From Streptomyces filipinensis (GTDB lineage Bacteria; Actinomycetota; Actinomycetes; Streptomycetales; Streptomycetaceae), in assembly GCF_014649495.1 (NCBI RefSeq), contig NZ_BMTD01000002.1:248001-312000 (forward strand): a stretch of DNA of 64,000 nucleotides, in the 5' to 3' direction. Below are positions 28,644-37,160 of this stretch, one piece after another. Within the stretch, counting starts at the first letter, position 1. Each line of letters begins with the position of its first letter. The notes under the pieces are model-generated. The model saw only the letters and a list, made by a program, of their open reading frames with translations. It did no database searches and had not been told where the DNA came from. A program made the translations under genes and the position numbers.

Positions 28644-28835
28644 TCAGTTACGGACGCTGTCCCCGTTCTGCCCTATGCGCTCGACCCAGTAGAGCTGTTC
28701 GTGGCCCCGGTCGTCGAGACTGTCGGCGATCTTCTGGGCCTCGGCGCGGGTCGCGTACCGGCCCACGCGGTAGCGATTGCCGTTGTCGTCCTGCCGTATC
28801 ACGATCCAGGGCAGCGAGACCGTCCCCTCACTCAT
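28644..28835 (-). CDS. Small SPOR-like protein
   Basis: A 63-residue protein beginning 'MSEGTVSLPWIVIRQ'. It resembles the short SPOR-domain-type proteins common in Streptomyces, with 'YRVGRYATRAEAQKIADSL' as the core alpha-beta unit. It has no signal peptide, unlike cell-division SPOR proteins that bind denuded glycan strands, so its place in the cell is unclear. The ATG at 28835 was chosen over an in-frame start 11 codons upstream. It lies 30 bp from the Nudix gene and could be co-transcribed. Confidence 0.8.
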   Translation of the reverse strand: MSEGTVSLPWIVIRQDDNGNRYRVGRYATRAEAQKIADSLDDRGHEQLYWVERIGQNGDSVRN

Positions 28836-29214
28836 GGCCCCCACCACCCGCGCCGTTCCTTCTCGCACCGGCCCACCACCCGCTTCCCGTCCCGGGCCCC
28901 CGCCGAGCCCCGCCTAAGGAAACCGCAATCCGCATATGCCCGAGCGTACGCCCAACCTTCACGCAGCGAATACGCCTTTTCACAAAGAGGTACGCAACCA
29001 GCCAGAACACCGGGGGCGCACGGAGGCGAACGCGCCGTCGTGAACGCCTCCGTCGTGCGTCGCGGGCATACCCGAGTGACCCCTGGTCACCTGGGAAGAC
29101 GGCCGGATTGCAGCGGCGGCCGGCCCAGGCCGCGGGCGTGCTCGGCCGGACATCCACCCCAGGGGGCGCCGAGGGTGTGCGCTACCTCACTCGACGGGGC
29201 GCGCACTCCGGCCG
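28836..29214. other. Gene-free stretch with two inverted repeats
   Basis: No convincing gene is seen in these 379 bp. The local base composition is lower in GC at 28910-29010. A 9-bp inverted repeat (ACGGAGGCG / CGCCTCCGT) at 29020-29053 may end the GntR transcript. A short perfect palindrome (GTGACC-CCT-GGTCAC) at 29076-29090 could be an operator. Either could instead be chance in such GC-rich DNA. Confidence 0.4.
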
Positions 29215-29967
29215 TCACTTCACCGGCAGGTGGTACGCCACCCGGTACCGGTCGGCCGGGATCACCACGTCGGCGGTCTCCACCGGGCGGCCCGAGGCGT
29301 AGTACGTGCGCTGGACGACCACGACCACATGGCCGGGGACACCGCCGAGGACGTGCAGTTCCTCGGCGAGGCCGGGGCGGGCGCCGACCTCCTCGGTGAC
29401 GTTGTCCACGATGACGTCGATGGCGCGCATGCGCTCGACGACGCCCATGCCGCCGAGCGGACCCTCCTCGGGCAGCATCACCGGGGTGCGGCCGGTGACG
29501 GCGAGGGGCTCCCAGGAGGTGGAGAGCATCATCGGCTCGCCGGCCTCGCGGAACAGGTACTTGGTGCGCATGACCCGGTCGCCGGCCTGGATCGCGAGCC
29601 GCTCGGCGAGGGCGGCCCCGGCCTCGGCCTGCTCGCTGCTCGACTCCCAGGTGCCGCGCACCGAGGCGTCGGCCTGCTCCTGCCGGAAGGGCGTGGCGCC
29701 GCCGGCCGGCCGGTATCCGGAGCGGGCCAGCCGGCGGGGCACGGGCCGCTCGCGCACATACGTCCCGGAGCCGGAGCGGCCCTCGACCAGCCCCTCGGCC
29801 ATCAGTACCTTGCGGGCCTCCAGCGCGACCGTGTCCGAGACGCCGTACTCCTGGCGGATACGGGCCTGTGAGGGCAGGCGGGTGTGGGGCGGCAGCGAAC
29901 CGTCGACGATCTTCTTGCGGAGATCACCCGCGACACGCAGGTACGCCGGCTGCTCACCGAAAGTCAC
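29215..29967 (-). CDS. GntR/HutC-family transcriptional regulator
   Basis: A 250-residue regulator with an N-terminal winged helix-turn-helix (residues 1-75, 'YLRVAGDLRKKIVDGSLPPH') and a C-terminal UTRA ligand domain. Features of the UTRA part include 'GDRVMRTKYLFREAGEPMML' and the ending 'VVIPADRYRVAYHLPV'. The GTG at 29967 has GGGAG about 7 nt upstream. The ligand is unknown; HutC-type UTRA domains sense amino-sugars, organic acids or fatty acids. It stands alone, and the serpin gene diverges from it across a 458-bp gap. Confidence 0.92.
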   Translation of the reverse strand: MTFGEQPAYLRVAGDLRKKIVDGSLPPHTRLPSQARIRQEYGVSDTVALEARKVLMAEGLVEGRSGSGTYVRERPVPRRLARSGYRPAGGATPFRQEQADASVRGTWESSSEQAEAGAALAERLAIQAGDRVMRTKYLFREAGEPMMLSTSWEPLAVTGRTPVMLPEEGPLGGMGVVERMRAIDVIVDNVTEEVGARPGLAEELHVLGGVPGHVVVVVQRTYYASGRPVETADVVIPADRYRVAYHLPVK

Positions 29968-30425
29968 TGGCCGCTCCCATCAGGTTGTACAGACAGCAAC
30001 AGCGTGGCAACCGTGGGTTGTGCCATGCAAGCAAAGGCCAGAGAATCACTCGATGTGATGACATGGCGGGTGGGAGGGCTTTACGCAGGCACTTCCTCCC
30101 TATAGATGCGCTCGCCCGGCTGAGCTCACACCTGGAACGCCCGGCAGGCGGCACAGCACGCCGCACGCGCGGCCGACGCGGCCCTTCCGGCTGGTGGGGG
30201 CCGGGAGCCGGGGGTACGGACACCGGTACCGTGCTCCTGGGGCGGGCGGCGCGCGGCGCGGGACCGGCGCAGGGGGAGCGGGGACGAACGGGGGCGCTTC
30301 TTGTGCGGGACGGGCGCGAGCCGCAGGCCGGCGGCGGGTGGGGGGACGGATCCGCTGCCGCTGCCCGAGGACACGTACGCGATGACCGGACGAGGAGTGG
30401 GCAAGGCCTCGTGGAAGGACGACCA
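29968..30425. other. Divergent intergenic region between the GntR and serpin genes
   Basis: These 458 bp show no supported gene. The part next to the GntR gene (29985-30110) is clearly less GC-rich and carries TTGCCA and TACAAC elements 15 nt apart on the leftward strand, a weak promoter candidate. The rest is very GC-rich with Arg/Gly-type shadow frames only. A serpin promoter should also lie here. Confidence 0.4.
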
Positions 30426-31646
30426 GTGAGCAAGGTGACCGCCGAGACGGTCCGTCGGGTGAACGGGCTGACGGCCCGCTGGGCGCAGGCCCTGCCGGAG
30501 GGCACGGTCTTCTCCGCGCCCGGAGTCTGGCCCCTGCTGGCCTTCCTGGCCGACGGCGCCGCGGGCCCGGCGCGGGCGGAGCTGAGCGGGGCCCTCGGCC
30601 TGCCGGCGGACCAGGCGGCCGCCGCCGCACGGGAGTTGCTGGGCGCGCTGGCGGAGGTGCCCGGTCTGGACGCGGCGCTCGGCCTGTGGGCGCACCACGC
30701 GCTCGCCCTGCGCGAGGAGTGGCGGGCGGGGCTGCCCGCCGGGACGTACGGGGTGTTCGGGGACGACCTGGTGACCGCGCAGGAGCGACTGGACGCCTGG
30801 GCGGCCGAGCGGACCGGCGGGCTGGTCGAGCGCATGCCGGTGACGCTGACCCGGGACGCGCGGATGGTGCTGGCCGGTGCCCTCGCGCTGCGCACGACCT
30901 GGCGGCAGCCGTTCGCCGAGCTGCCGCTGCGGCCCGGCTCCGGCCCCTGGCAGGGTCGTACGCTGCGCGGGCTGCACCGGCGGAGCGTGCGTCCGGACCG
31001 GGTGGGTGTGACGGGCACGCCGGACGGCTTCGTCACCGCGCTCACGGTGCCCGGCGACAACGGCATCGACGTCCATCTGGTGCTCGGCGAGGAGCGCATG
31101 GCGCCGGGTCAGGTGCTCGCGGCCGGCGTGGGTGCCGTGGAGCGGACGCTGCCGCTCACCGCGGGCGGATCGCTGCCGCTCGGACATGTGGGGCCGGGCC
31201 TGTACGTGGAGCGGCAGCCGGCCGTCGAGCCGACGCCGCTGACGCTGGACGTGCGGACGGTGGTGTACGAGGTGCGCGCCGACCACGATCTGCTGGGCCT
31301 GGCGGGCCTGTTCGGGCTCACGGCGGCGACCGACCCGCGGCACGCCCACTTCCCCGGCGTCAGCGACTTCCCGCTCACGGTGGGCCAGGCACGCCAGTCG
31401 GCCGTCGCCCAGTTCGGCGCCCTCGGCTTCCGGGCGGCGGCCGCGACGGCGGCCGCGGAGGTGTACGGCAGCGCGCCGCCGCAGTACCGCTGCGAGTCCA
31501 CGGTCGTCCGGGTCGTCTACGACCGGCCCTTCGGCTTCCTCGCCGTCGACCGCGAGTCACGGCTGGTGCTGGCGGCCGGCTGGGTGACCGATCCGGCGCC
31601 GGAGCCCGTCATGAGCTTCCCGGGCGCTGTTCCTCCAGCACTCTGA
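30426..31646 (+). CDS. Serpin family protein
   Basis: A 406-residue cytoplasmic protein (no signal peptide) with serpin layout: helix-rich N-terminus ('NGLTARWAQALP', 'VFSAPGVWPLLAFL'), central sheet strands, and the C-terminal 'YDRPFGFLAVDRESRLVLAAGW' that matches the conserved serpin end. The reactive-centre hinge is recognisable as 'GFRAAAATAAAEV'. P12-P9 are Ala and P8 is Thr as in inhibitory serpins, but P14 is a bulky Phe and P13 is Arg, so inhibition of proteases is uncertain. The GTG at 30426 has a GAAGGA site. Its 3' end overlaps the convergent MarR gene by 38 bp. Confidence 0.85.
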   Translation: MSKVTAETVRRVNGLTARWAQALPEGTVFSAPGVWPLLAFLADGAAGPARAELSGALGLPADQAAAAARELLGALAEVPGLDAALGLWAHHALALREEWRAGLPAGTYGVFGDDLVTAQERLDAWAAERTGGLVERMPVTLTRDARMVLAGALALRTTWRQPFAELPLRPGSGPWQGRTLRGLHRRSVRPDRVGVTGTPDGFVTALTVPGDNGIDVHLVLGEERMAPGQVLAAGVGAVERTLPLTAGGSLPLGHVGPGLYVERQPAVEPTPLTLDVRTVVYEVRADHDLLGLAGLFGLTAATDPRHAHFPGVSDFPLTVGQARQSAVAQFGALGFRAAAATAAAEVYGSAPPQYRCESTVVRVVYDRPFGFLAVDRESRLVLAAGWVTDPAPEPVMSFPGAVPPAL

Positions 31647-32058
31647 CGCAGCGGGCGAGCAGCCCGGTCAGGGCGTCCCGCTCCGCGTCGGTGAACTCCG
31701 CGGCCAGGGCCCGCTCGACGCGCACGGCGGACGTGTCGGCGGTGGCCAGGACGGCACGGCCCTCGTCCGTGAGGCGGGTCTCCAGGACGTTCCTGTGCCA
31801 CTCGTGCGGGCTGCGGACGATCAGCTCGCGGTCCTGGAGGTTCTTCAGGACCGTGTTCATGGTCGGCGGGGTGACCCCGCACAGCCGGGCCAGGGCGGCC
31901 GCGGAGATGCCCGGGTTGCCGGAGAGGTTGAGCAGCGCGGCGTACTGGGCGACGGTCAGGCCCGCCGGCTTCAGGACCGCCGTCTTGGTCGCGTTGAGGG
32001 CCTGCTCGGCCCGCTTGAGGTGGGAGCCGAGGCGCTCGGACGCGGGCATGGAGGTCAC
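31609..32058 (-). CDS. MarR-family transcriptional regulator
   Basis: A 149-residue winged-helix regulator. The DNA-binding core reads 'GISAAALARLCGVTPPTMN' with the wing around 'RSPHEWHRNVLETRLTDEG', flanked by dimerisation helices. The start is unclear: the GTG at 32058 is used, but the ATG at 32049 is as good, and neither has a ribosome site. A perfect 18-bp palindrome lies 43 bp upstream, between it and the divergent SMP-30-like gene. That fits autoregulation plus control of the neighbour. Confidence 0.9.
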   Translation of the reverse strand: MTSMPASERLGSHLKRAEQALNATKTAVLKPAGLTVAQYAALLNLSGNPGISAAALARLCGVTPPTMNTVLKNLQDRELIVRSPHEWHRNVLETRLTDEGRAVLATADTSAVRVERALAAEFTDAERDALTGLLARCVRVLEEQRPGSS

Positions 32059-32100
32059 CGGGCCACATTAATGCCTGGGCGGGGATCAATACGCTCGCGA

Positions 32101-32118
32101 AGATTAGAGTTCTAATCT
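32101..32118. promoter_or_regulatory. Perfect MarR-type palindromic operator
   Basis: AGATTAGA-GT-TCTAATCT is a perfect inverted repeat with 8-bp arms and 2-bp spacer, AT-rich in an otherwise GC-rich region. It sits in the 108-bp divergent gap between the MarR gene and the Tat-exported SMP-30-like gene. Spacing and symmetry match known MarR-family sites. A further AGATT follows at 32119-32124 and could extend the site. Confidence 0.8.
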
Positions 32119-32166
32119 AGATTCGTGGTCATCATAGAGTGAGTAGCCGAACCGAGAGGCACCGCC

Positions 32167-33150
32167 GTGTCCCGTTCGATCCACCGCCGTACCTTCCTGA
32201 CCGGCGCCGCCGCGGCGGCCGTGGCCGTCGCCGCGCCCACAGCGAGCGCGGCCACCGGCCCGCGCATCTCCACCGCCTTCACCCTCCCCGACGAGCGCGC
32301 CTACCCCGAGGGCATCGCCCTCGACCCCCGCACGGGCGACGCGTACGTCGGCTCCTTCACGGACGGCGCGGTCTACCGCGCCGCCGCCGGCAGCCGCGCG
32401 GCCGAGGTCTTCCTGCCCGCCGGCGCCGACGGCCGGACCACCGCCAACGGTCTGAAGGCCGACCGGGCGGGCCGGCTGTGGGTCATCGACCACACCACCG
32501 GGATCGACGTCTACGACCTGCGCGACCGCTCCCTGCTGACCCGCTTCGAGGCACCGCAGGACGACCCGCACTTCCTGAACGACCTCGTGATCACCGCGGA
32601 CGGCACGGCCTACGCCACCGACAGCGCGCGCCCGTTGATCTACCGCGTCACCCCGGCCGACCTGGCCCGCGCCCGCGGCGGCCGCGCGCCGCTGACCGCG
32701 CACTACGACCTGAGCGGGGCCGTGTCCGCACACTCGCCGGACGACTACACCCTCAACGGCATCGCCGCCGACCCCGCCGGGCGCCTGCTGTTCGCCGTCG
32801 ACATGACGGGGGGCGGCCTGTACCGGGTCGGCGTGACCGACGGCTCCGTACGCCGAGTCGCCCTGCACGGCGGCGACCTGAAGCACGGCGACGGCCTGGA
32901 GCTGGCCCACGGCACGCTGTGGGCGGCGCACAACGCGACCGACACCCTCACCCGCTGGCGTCTCTCCCCCGACGGCACCAGGGCCCGCCTGACCCGCACC
33001 CTGACCGACCCCGCCCTGCAGGTCCCCACCACCCTGGCCCGCGACCACCACGGCCTCCTCGTCGTCCGCTCCCAGTTCGACAAGGGCGGCCCGATGGGAC
33101 AGGGGGTGCCCGAGACGCCGTTCACGGTGGCACGGGTGACGGGGATGTGA
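32167..33150 (+). CDS. Tat-exported SMP-30/gluconolactonase-like beta-propeller protein
   Basis: A 327-residue protein starting at a GTG. The signal peptide has a twin-arginine motif ('HRRTFLTG') and an AxA cleavage site ('PTASAA'), so it is exported folded. The mature part is a six-bladed propeller of the SMP-30 type: 'YPEGIALDPRTGDAYVGSF', 'NDLVITADGTAYATD', 'LNGIAADPAGRLLFAVD', 'GDGLELAHGTLWAAHN'. Family members are metal-dependent lactonases or related hydrolases; catalytic activity here is inferred. The MarR-type palindrome upstream suggests control by the neighbour. Confidence 0.85.
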   Translation: MSRSIHRRTFLTGAAAAAVAVAAPTASAATGPRISTAFTLPDERAYPEGIALDPRTGDAYVGSFTDGAVYRAAAGSRAAEVFLPAGADGRTTANGLKADRAGRLWVIDHTTGIDVYDLRDRSLLTRFEAPQDDPHFLNDLVITADGTAYATDSARPLIYRVTPADLARARGGRAPLTAHYDLSGAVSAHSPDDYTLNGIAADPAGRLLFAVDMTGGGLYRVGVTDGSVRRVALHGGDLKHGDGLELAHGTLWAAHNATDTLTRWRLSPDGTRARLTRTLTDPALQVPTTLARDHHGLLVVRSQFDKGGPMGQGVPETPFTVARVTGM

Positions 33151-33180
33151 TCTCGCGGCCGGGGCCTCGCCGGGGTGCCG

Positions 33181-34596
33181 CTAGCCCCCGAGCCCCGTAC
33201 CCCTGGACACATGGAAGGGGACGGTGTTCCAGGGGCTGTCCGGGTGGCCGGCCAGGGCCCGGTGGGCGGCGAGCATCTCCTGGTACCAGCCGCCGAACTC
33301 CTCGTCGTCGAAGTGCAGGCAGCGCCCCAGGGCGTAGCCGGCGGAGAAGTCGTGCCACGAGGTGTGGGCGGCCTGGGCGGCCTCACTCGCCTCGACGACG
33401 GCCTCCCGCATCTCGGCGCGGGTGGCGAAGCGGGCGCCGTAGCCCCAGCGGGCCATCATCGAGGCGCGGCCGAGGTCCCAGGCGGCGACCGAACGCACCG
33501 CGGCGTCCGCCGGGAGCAGGCCGTCGGCGCGGAACCTGGCCTCGTAGCGCAGCACCTTGCCGACCAGGCCCACGACGTGCGCGACGAACTCCTCCCAGTC
33601 CGGGCCGATCTCCCCCTCCGGGGCGTGCGCGGCGCGCTCGCGCAGTGTCAGCTCGACGCGTTCGCGCCATGCGGTGGGGTCGACCGCCTGCGGCCGGCCG
33701 GCCGGGTGCCGGTGAGCGAGCGCGTTGCGCGCGTCGAGGACGAACTCCCAGTACCAGGGGGTGACGTCACGCTCCAGGAGCCGGCGCTGGATCTCCTGCC
33801 ATGCGGCCCGGTCGGTGACGTCCCACCACTTGGCGAGCCGTTCGTGCTCCATGGACAGGCCCAGACCGTGGTAGTGCGGGTTGTTCCAGGCCTCGCCGTT
33901 GACGAAGCACATGTGGGCGCCGAGGGCCAGGCCGTGCAGGAGCGGGCCGCGGGGCGGTGCGCCGGTGCGCAGGGTGACGAGCCGCTCGGCGCGGCCGTCC
34001 TCGTCCCAGTGCTCGTTGTGGAGCGCGCGCCAGACCTGGCGCTCCTCCGCGTCGGCCGACATGAGCATGGGGCAGGGCGTCTGGTTGTTGACGGCGATGC
34101 CGGCGACGTCGTCGGGCATGTCGTCGGCCAGCTCGCGCAGGGTGTACGCCTCGAAGACCAGGTACGGGTGGGGGCGGGGCAGCAGGCCCCGGGTGTAGAC
34201 GGCGACGATCCGTCCGACGCGGGTGTCGTAGACGTGGAAGGTGCGCCTGCCGGGATCGGGGGAGGTCTCCTCGCGCCGGAACGGCACGTACACGAGGTCA
34301 CCGGCGAGTGCCTCCAGGTAGGCGAGCTGCAGGTCGCCCCGGGCCTCCTCCTCGGCTTCCGGGTCCTGCCAGTCGGCCGCGGCATGGCGGGTCAGCAGTT
34401 CGTACAGGTGCTGTTCGAGTGCGGCGGGCGCCTGCCAGGTGCCGGGCTCGGCGGGCGTGGGGACGTCGGGCAGCGCCTCGTCGTGATCGTCGAGTTCCCC
34501 GACGACGTAGCGTTCGGCCGACTGCCCTTCCGCTCCGCCCTGTTCGCGCCGATCCGCCCGCTTCCGTCCGCCGAACACCAGGTCCCCCGCATCCAT
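33181..34596 (-). CDS. DUF1266-domain protein
   Basis: A 471-residue cytoplasmic protein. The C-terminal 200 residues match the DUF1266 pattern: 'WDVTDRAAWQEIQRRLLE' near residue 270, 'WDLGRASMMARWGYG' and 'SWHDFSAGYALGR' later. The N-terminal half has a mixed alpha-beta segment ('RTFHVYDTRVGRIVAVYTRG') of the SseB-like sort, which is a guess. Function is unknown. The ATG at 34596 lies only 28 bp after the stop of the first biosynthetic gene to its right, with a small hairpin (GCGGCC / GGCCGC, 34607-34625) between them. It marks the left edge of the cluster. Confidence 0.8.
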   Translation of the reverse strand: MDAGDLVFGGRKRADRREQGGAEGQSAERYVVGELDDHDEALPDVPTPAEPGTWQAPAALEQHLYELLTRHAAADWQDPEAEEEARGDLQLAYLEALAGDLVYVPFRREETSPDPGRRTFHVYDTRVGRIVAVYTRGLLPRPHPYLVFEAYTLRELADDMPDDVAGIAVNNQTPCPMLMSADAEERQVWRALHNEHWDEDGRAERLVTLRTGAPPRGPLLHGLALGAHMCFVNGEAWNNPHYHGLGLSMEHERLAKWWDVTDRAAWQEIQRRLLERDVTPWYWEFVLDARNALAHRHPAGRPQAVDPTAWRERVELTLRERAAHAPEGEIGPDWEEFVAHVVGLVGKVLRYEARFRADGLLPADAAVRSVAAWDLGRASMMARWGYGARFATRAEMREAVVEASEAAQAAHTSWHDFSAGYALGRCLHFDDEEFGGWYQEMLAAHRALAGHPDSPWNTVPFHVSRGTGLGG

Positions 34597-34624
34597 GACC
34601 ACGCCTGCGGCCACGAAGCGGCCG

Positions 34625-35869
34625 CTACAGGGGCTCGATGGTAATACGGTCCTCGATCTCCCGAATCGCCGCGTAGTCGGCATGCACCTGCTTCGCGTCC
34701 TCGTGGGAGAGGAACACGAAGCCGTAATTCAGCGAACGGACGAGATCGGAGCTCGGCTGCACCTCGTCCCCGTCACGCACGTCCACATGGAGGCCGCCGC
34801 AGCTCACCAACTCCTCGATCTCCTCGTAGAGGTGAGCGCCTTTGATGCGCCCTGCCGCGCGGATGAGAAGGAAGACAATCATGACCGCGCGCCGCAGGGC
34901 GTAGTCGCGGTGCAGATAGGGGGCATCGCCGAGGTATTCGATCAACCTCCTGATCCCGTTGTCCCCGGTGGCGGCTTCGGCGCTGATCGGCATTCCGCCA
35001 CCACCGAGCCGGGCACCCGTCTCGATGAGTACCGGGCCCGCCGGGGTGAGCATCACCTCCGTGTGCGCCGGACCGAACCGAATCCCCAGGGCGTCCAGGA
35101 CATCACGCGTGTACCGCGCGAGTGCGGCATATTCGGGAACCTCGGGTGACACATACTCCAGGCTCTCGTACACCGCTATGTTGCCCGCGTTCTTCACCTT
35201 TCCGTAGCGGGCCACATCGAGAATGTCGTGGCGGCCGTCGACGGAGAAGGTGTCGATGACGTACTCCGTGCCCGTCACACACTCCTGGACGACCACCTCC
35301 TCGTTGCGCAGTCCGAGGCAGTTCGTCGCCCCGATGATGCCGTGGAACGCCTCGCTCCAGCCCGCGCCTCCGGGAGCCATGGTGACGCCGTCGGTACCGG
35401 CGGACTTGGCAGGCTTGAGGATGAGGTCGGCGCCTTCCAGACCCGACCTGGCGATCCATTCCGGCACCGATTCGGGAGTCGCGGTGCACAGCGTCCTGAT
35501 CGTCGCCAGACCGCTTGCCGCGACCGCCTCGGCCATGTCGCCCTTGTGCCGCCGCGCGGAGGACAGCGCGGGGACGTTGGCAAGGTCCGGGGTGATCTGT
35601 TCCGCCAGGCGATCAGCCAGTTCGACGCCTATCTCCGCACCCGGCAGCACGGCCACGGGGTCGAGGGAGCGCAGTTCCTTCACCAACTCCGGGGTGAATT
35701 CCGTGAACCAGGCATCGAAGTCGGAACTCTCGAACGAGTCCACGTAGAGGTCGGGTATGGATGAACCCGACGTGACGGCGACCACCGAATATCCTTCCTC
35801 CCGCAGCGCCGACGCGAGAAGCGTTCCGGATGAATAGGGATCGACGATCACTACCGTGCGTGCAGTCAT
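34625..35869 (-). CDS. ATP-grasp ligase (amino-acid ligase-like) 1
   Basis: A 414-residue ATP-grasp enzyme. It has an N-terminal pre-ATP-grasp domain ('VVIVDPYSSGTLLASALREE'), an ATP-binding part with 'DLILKPAKSAGTDGV', the 'VVVQECVTGTEYVIDTFSVD' strand, and the metal-binding end 'LIETGARLGGGG'. The family joins a carboxylate, through an acyl phosphate, to an amine, as in L-amino-acid ligases of dipeptide antibiotic pathways. It is the last gene of the leftward series and lies 29 bp after the second ATP-grasp gene. The substrates are unknown. A tandem pair suggests two successive amide bonds or a heteromeric enzyme. Confidence 0.9.
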   Translation of the reverse strand: MTARTVVIVDPYSSGTLLASALREEGYSVVAVTSGSSIPDLYVDSFESSDFDAWFTEFTPELVKELRSLDPVAVLPGAEIGVELADRLAEQITPDLANVPALSSARRHKGDMAEAVAASGLATIRTLCTATPESVPEWIARSGLEGADLILKPAKSAGTDGVTMAPGGAGWSEAFHGIIGATNCLGLRNEEVVVQECVTGTEYVIDTFSVDGRHDILDVARYGKVKNAGNIAVYESLEYVSPEVPEYAALARYTRDVLDALGIRFGPAHTEVMLTPAGPVLIETGARLGGGGMPISAEAATGDNGIRRLIEYLGDAPYLHRDYALRRAVMIVFLLIRAAGRIKGAHLYEEIEELVSCGGLHVDVRDGDEVQPSSDLVRSLNYGFVFLSHEDAKQVHADYAAIREIEDRITIEPL

Positions 35870-35898
35870 GGCTTCCTTCGCGGCTTCGATCGGGTTGC

Positions 35899-37110
35899 TT
35901 ATGCGATGCGATACGAGAAGGCACTCGTCACTCGCCGACAGGCGTCCAGGAGGTGGGCCGCGTCATCGCCGTGCACGAGGAACTCGGCGACGAAGTTCTC
36001 GTAATCCAGGGAGTACACCCGATAGGAATCGAGAACATAGCCGTCCAGGACCTCCGGGAGTGCTTTCATTTCTTCCAGCGGAGTGATGTCCACCACGTCT
36101 CCGACGCGGTCGGCGTCGAACGGGATCAGCGCGAGCCGGCAGTCCCGCGGCGTGTCGCGCGGCGTGCGCGACGGCTGTCCCAACGCCACGGAGACGACGA
36201 CGTCGACGGGATCGATATGACATGCGTGCCGGGTCGCCACCCGGTAGAGGCCGCCTCCGGAGCGGACGTTGATCTCCACCAGCTCCACCGCGCCGCCGGC
36301 GCCGGCCCGCCCTTCCACATGCAGCCAGCCCTGGCTGAACTCCAGGTCCCGGCAGAGCGCCCCGACCTTGCCGCTCAGTTCACGGGCGGCGGTCGTCACC
36401 CCCGCCGACACCGGCGGATGCAGCCGGAGTCCCGCGTCGTGGTGGCGCTGCTCGTTGTGCTGCGTCTTCTCGACGACGAAGATCCCGTGGAACACCCCGT
36501 CGACGACCGGTCCGTCGACCGAGAACTCGACGCCCTCGATGTACTCCTCGATGACCAGCTCCGTCTCGTCGCCCGCGGCGTCGGCGATGGCGTCCAGGGC
36601 TGCGCCCAACTCCTCTGGTGTGTCCGCCTTTCGCACCAGCCTGGACCCCCCGGTGTCCCTGGCCGGCTTGACGATGACCGGGTAGCGGGGTACCGAACCC
36701 ACCTCGAAGGAACCGGCGAATCCGCCGGCGAACCAGAGGTCGGAGTAGCCGTTGTCGCGCATCACCGTGCGGACCCGGGCCTTGCTCAGAAACGTCTCCC
36801 TGGCCTTCTCGCCCCCGGGCAGCCCGTAGAGACGCGCCACGGCGATCTGCCACGCCATGAGCGACTCCACGACGTTGACGATTCCGGCCGGCACCACACC
36901 GGCCGCTTCCACGGCGGCGACGAAGTGCTTCAGGTCCTGCTCGTCCCAGTCGATCACCAGATGCGCGTCGCACAGATCGCGGTTCGGGTCGTTCGGACGC
37001 TCGGAAACCAGAACGGGCCGTTGCCCCTTCTCCCGGAGCACCTCGACAACCGCCCGTACCGCCCCCGCGCCCCTCCTGGAAAAGACGAGTACGCCCTCGA
37101 AGTCGTTCAC
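35899..37110 (-). CDS. ATP-grasp ligase 2
   Basis: A 403-residue ATP-grasp enzyme starting at a GTG with GGGGAGGG upstream. The pre-ATP-grasp domain starts 'GVLVFSRRGAGAVRAVVEV'; the ATP site reads 'YPVIVKPARDTGGSRLV', then 'LVIEEYIEGVEFSVDG', and the metal-binding end is 'VELVEINVRSGGG'. It is clearly distant from ATP-grasp 1 and so is not a recent duplicate. Likely role: ATP-dependent ligation of an amino acid in making the building block or tailoring the product. An in-frame extension upstream is not supported. It follows the acetyltransferase gene after 50 bp. Confidence 0.9.
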   Translation of the reverse strand: MNDFEGVLVFSRRGAGAVRAVVEVLREKGQRPVLVSERPNDPNRDLCDAHLVIDWDEQDLKHFVAAVEAAGVVPAGIVNVVESLMAWQIAVARLYGLPGGEKARETFLSKARVRTVMRDNGYSDLWFAGGFAGSFEVGSVPRYPVIVKPARDTGGSRLVRKADTPEELGAALDAIADAAGDETELVIEEYIEGVEFSVDGPVVDGVFHGIFVVEKTQHNEQRHHDAGLRLHPPVSAGVTTAARELSGKVGALCRDLEFSQGWLHVEGRAGAGGAVELVEINVRSGGGLYRVATRHACHIDPVDVVVSVALGQPSRTPRDTPRDCRLALIPFDADRVGDVVDITPLEEMKALPEVLDGYVLDSYRVYSLDYENFVAEFLVHGDDAAHLLDACRRVTSAFSYRIA

Positions 37111-37160
37111 TGGAGCCAGCCCTCCCCATGCACCGCCCCGTCCGACGGGGCCGCGCTCTG

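Noticed and set aside
28828..29157. 109-codon leftward frame with a short hydrophobic segment
   Set aside because: It overlaps the SPOR-like gene in another frame and is otherwise Arg-rich; no ribosome site and no recognisable fold.
29884..30105. 73-codon + strand frame at the GntR promoter
   Set aside because: Its first half is antisense to the GntR gene and it has no start signal.
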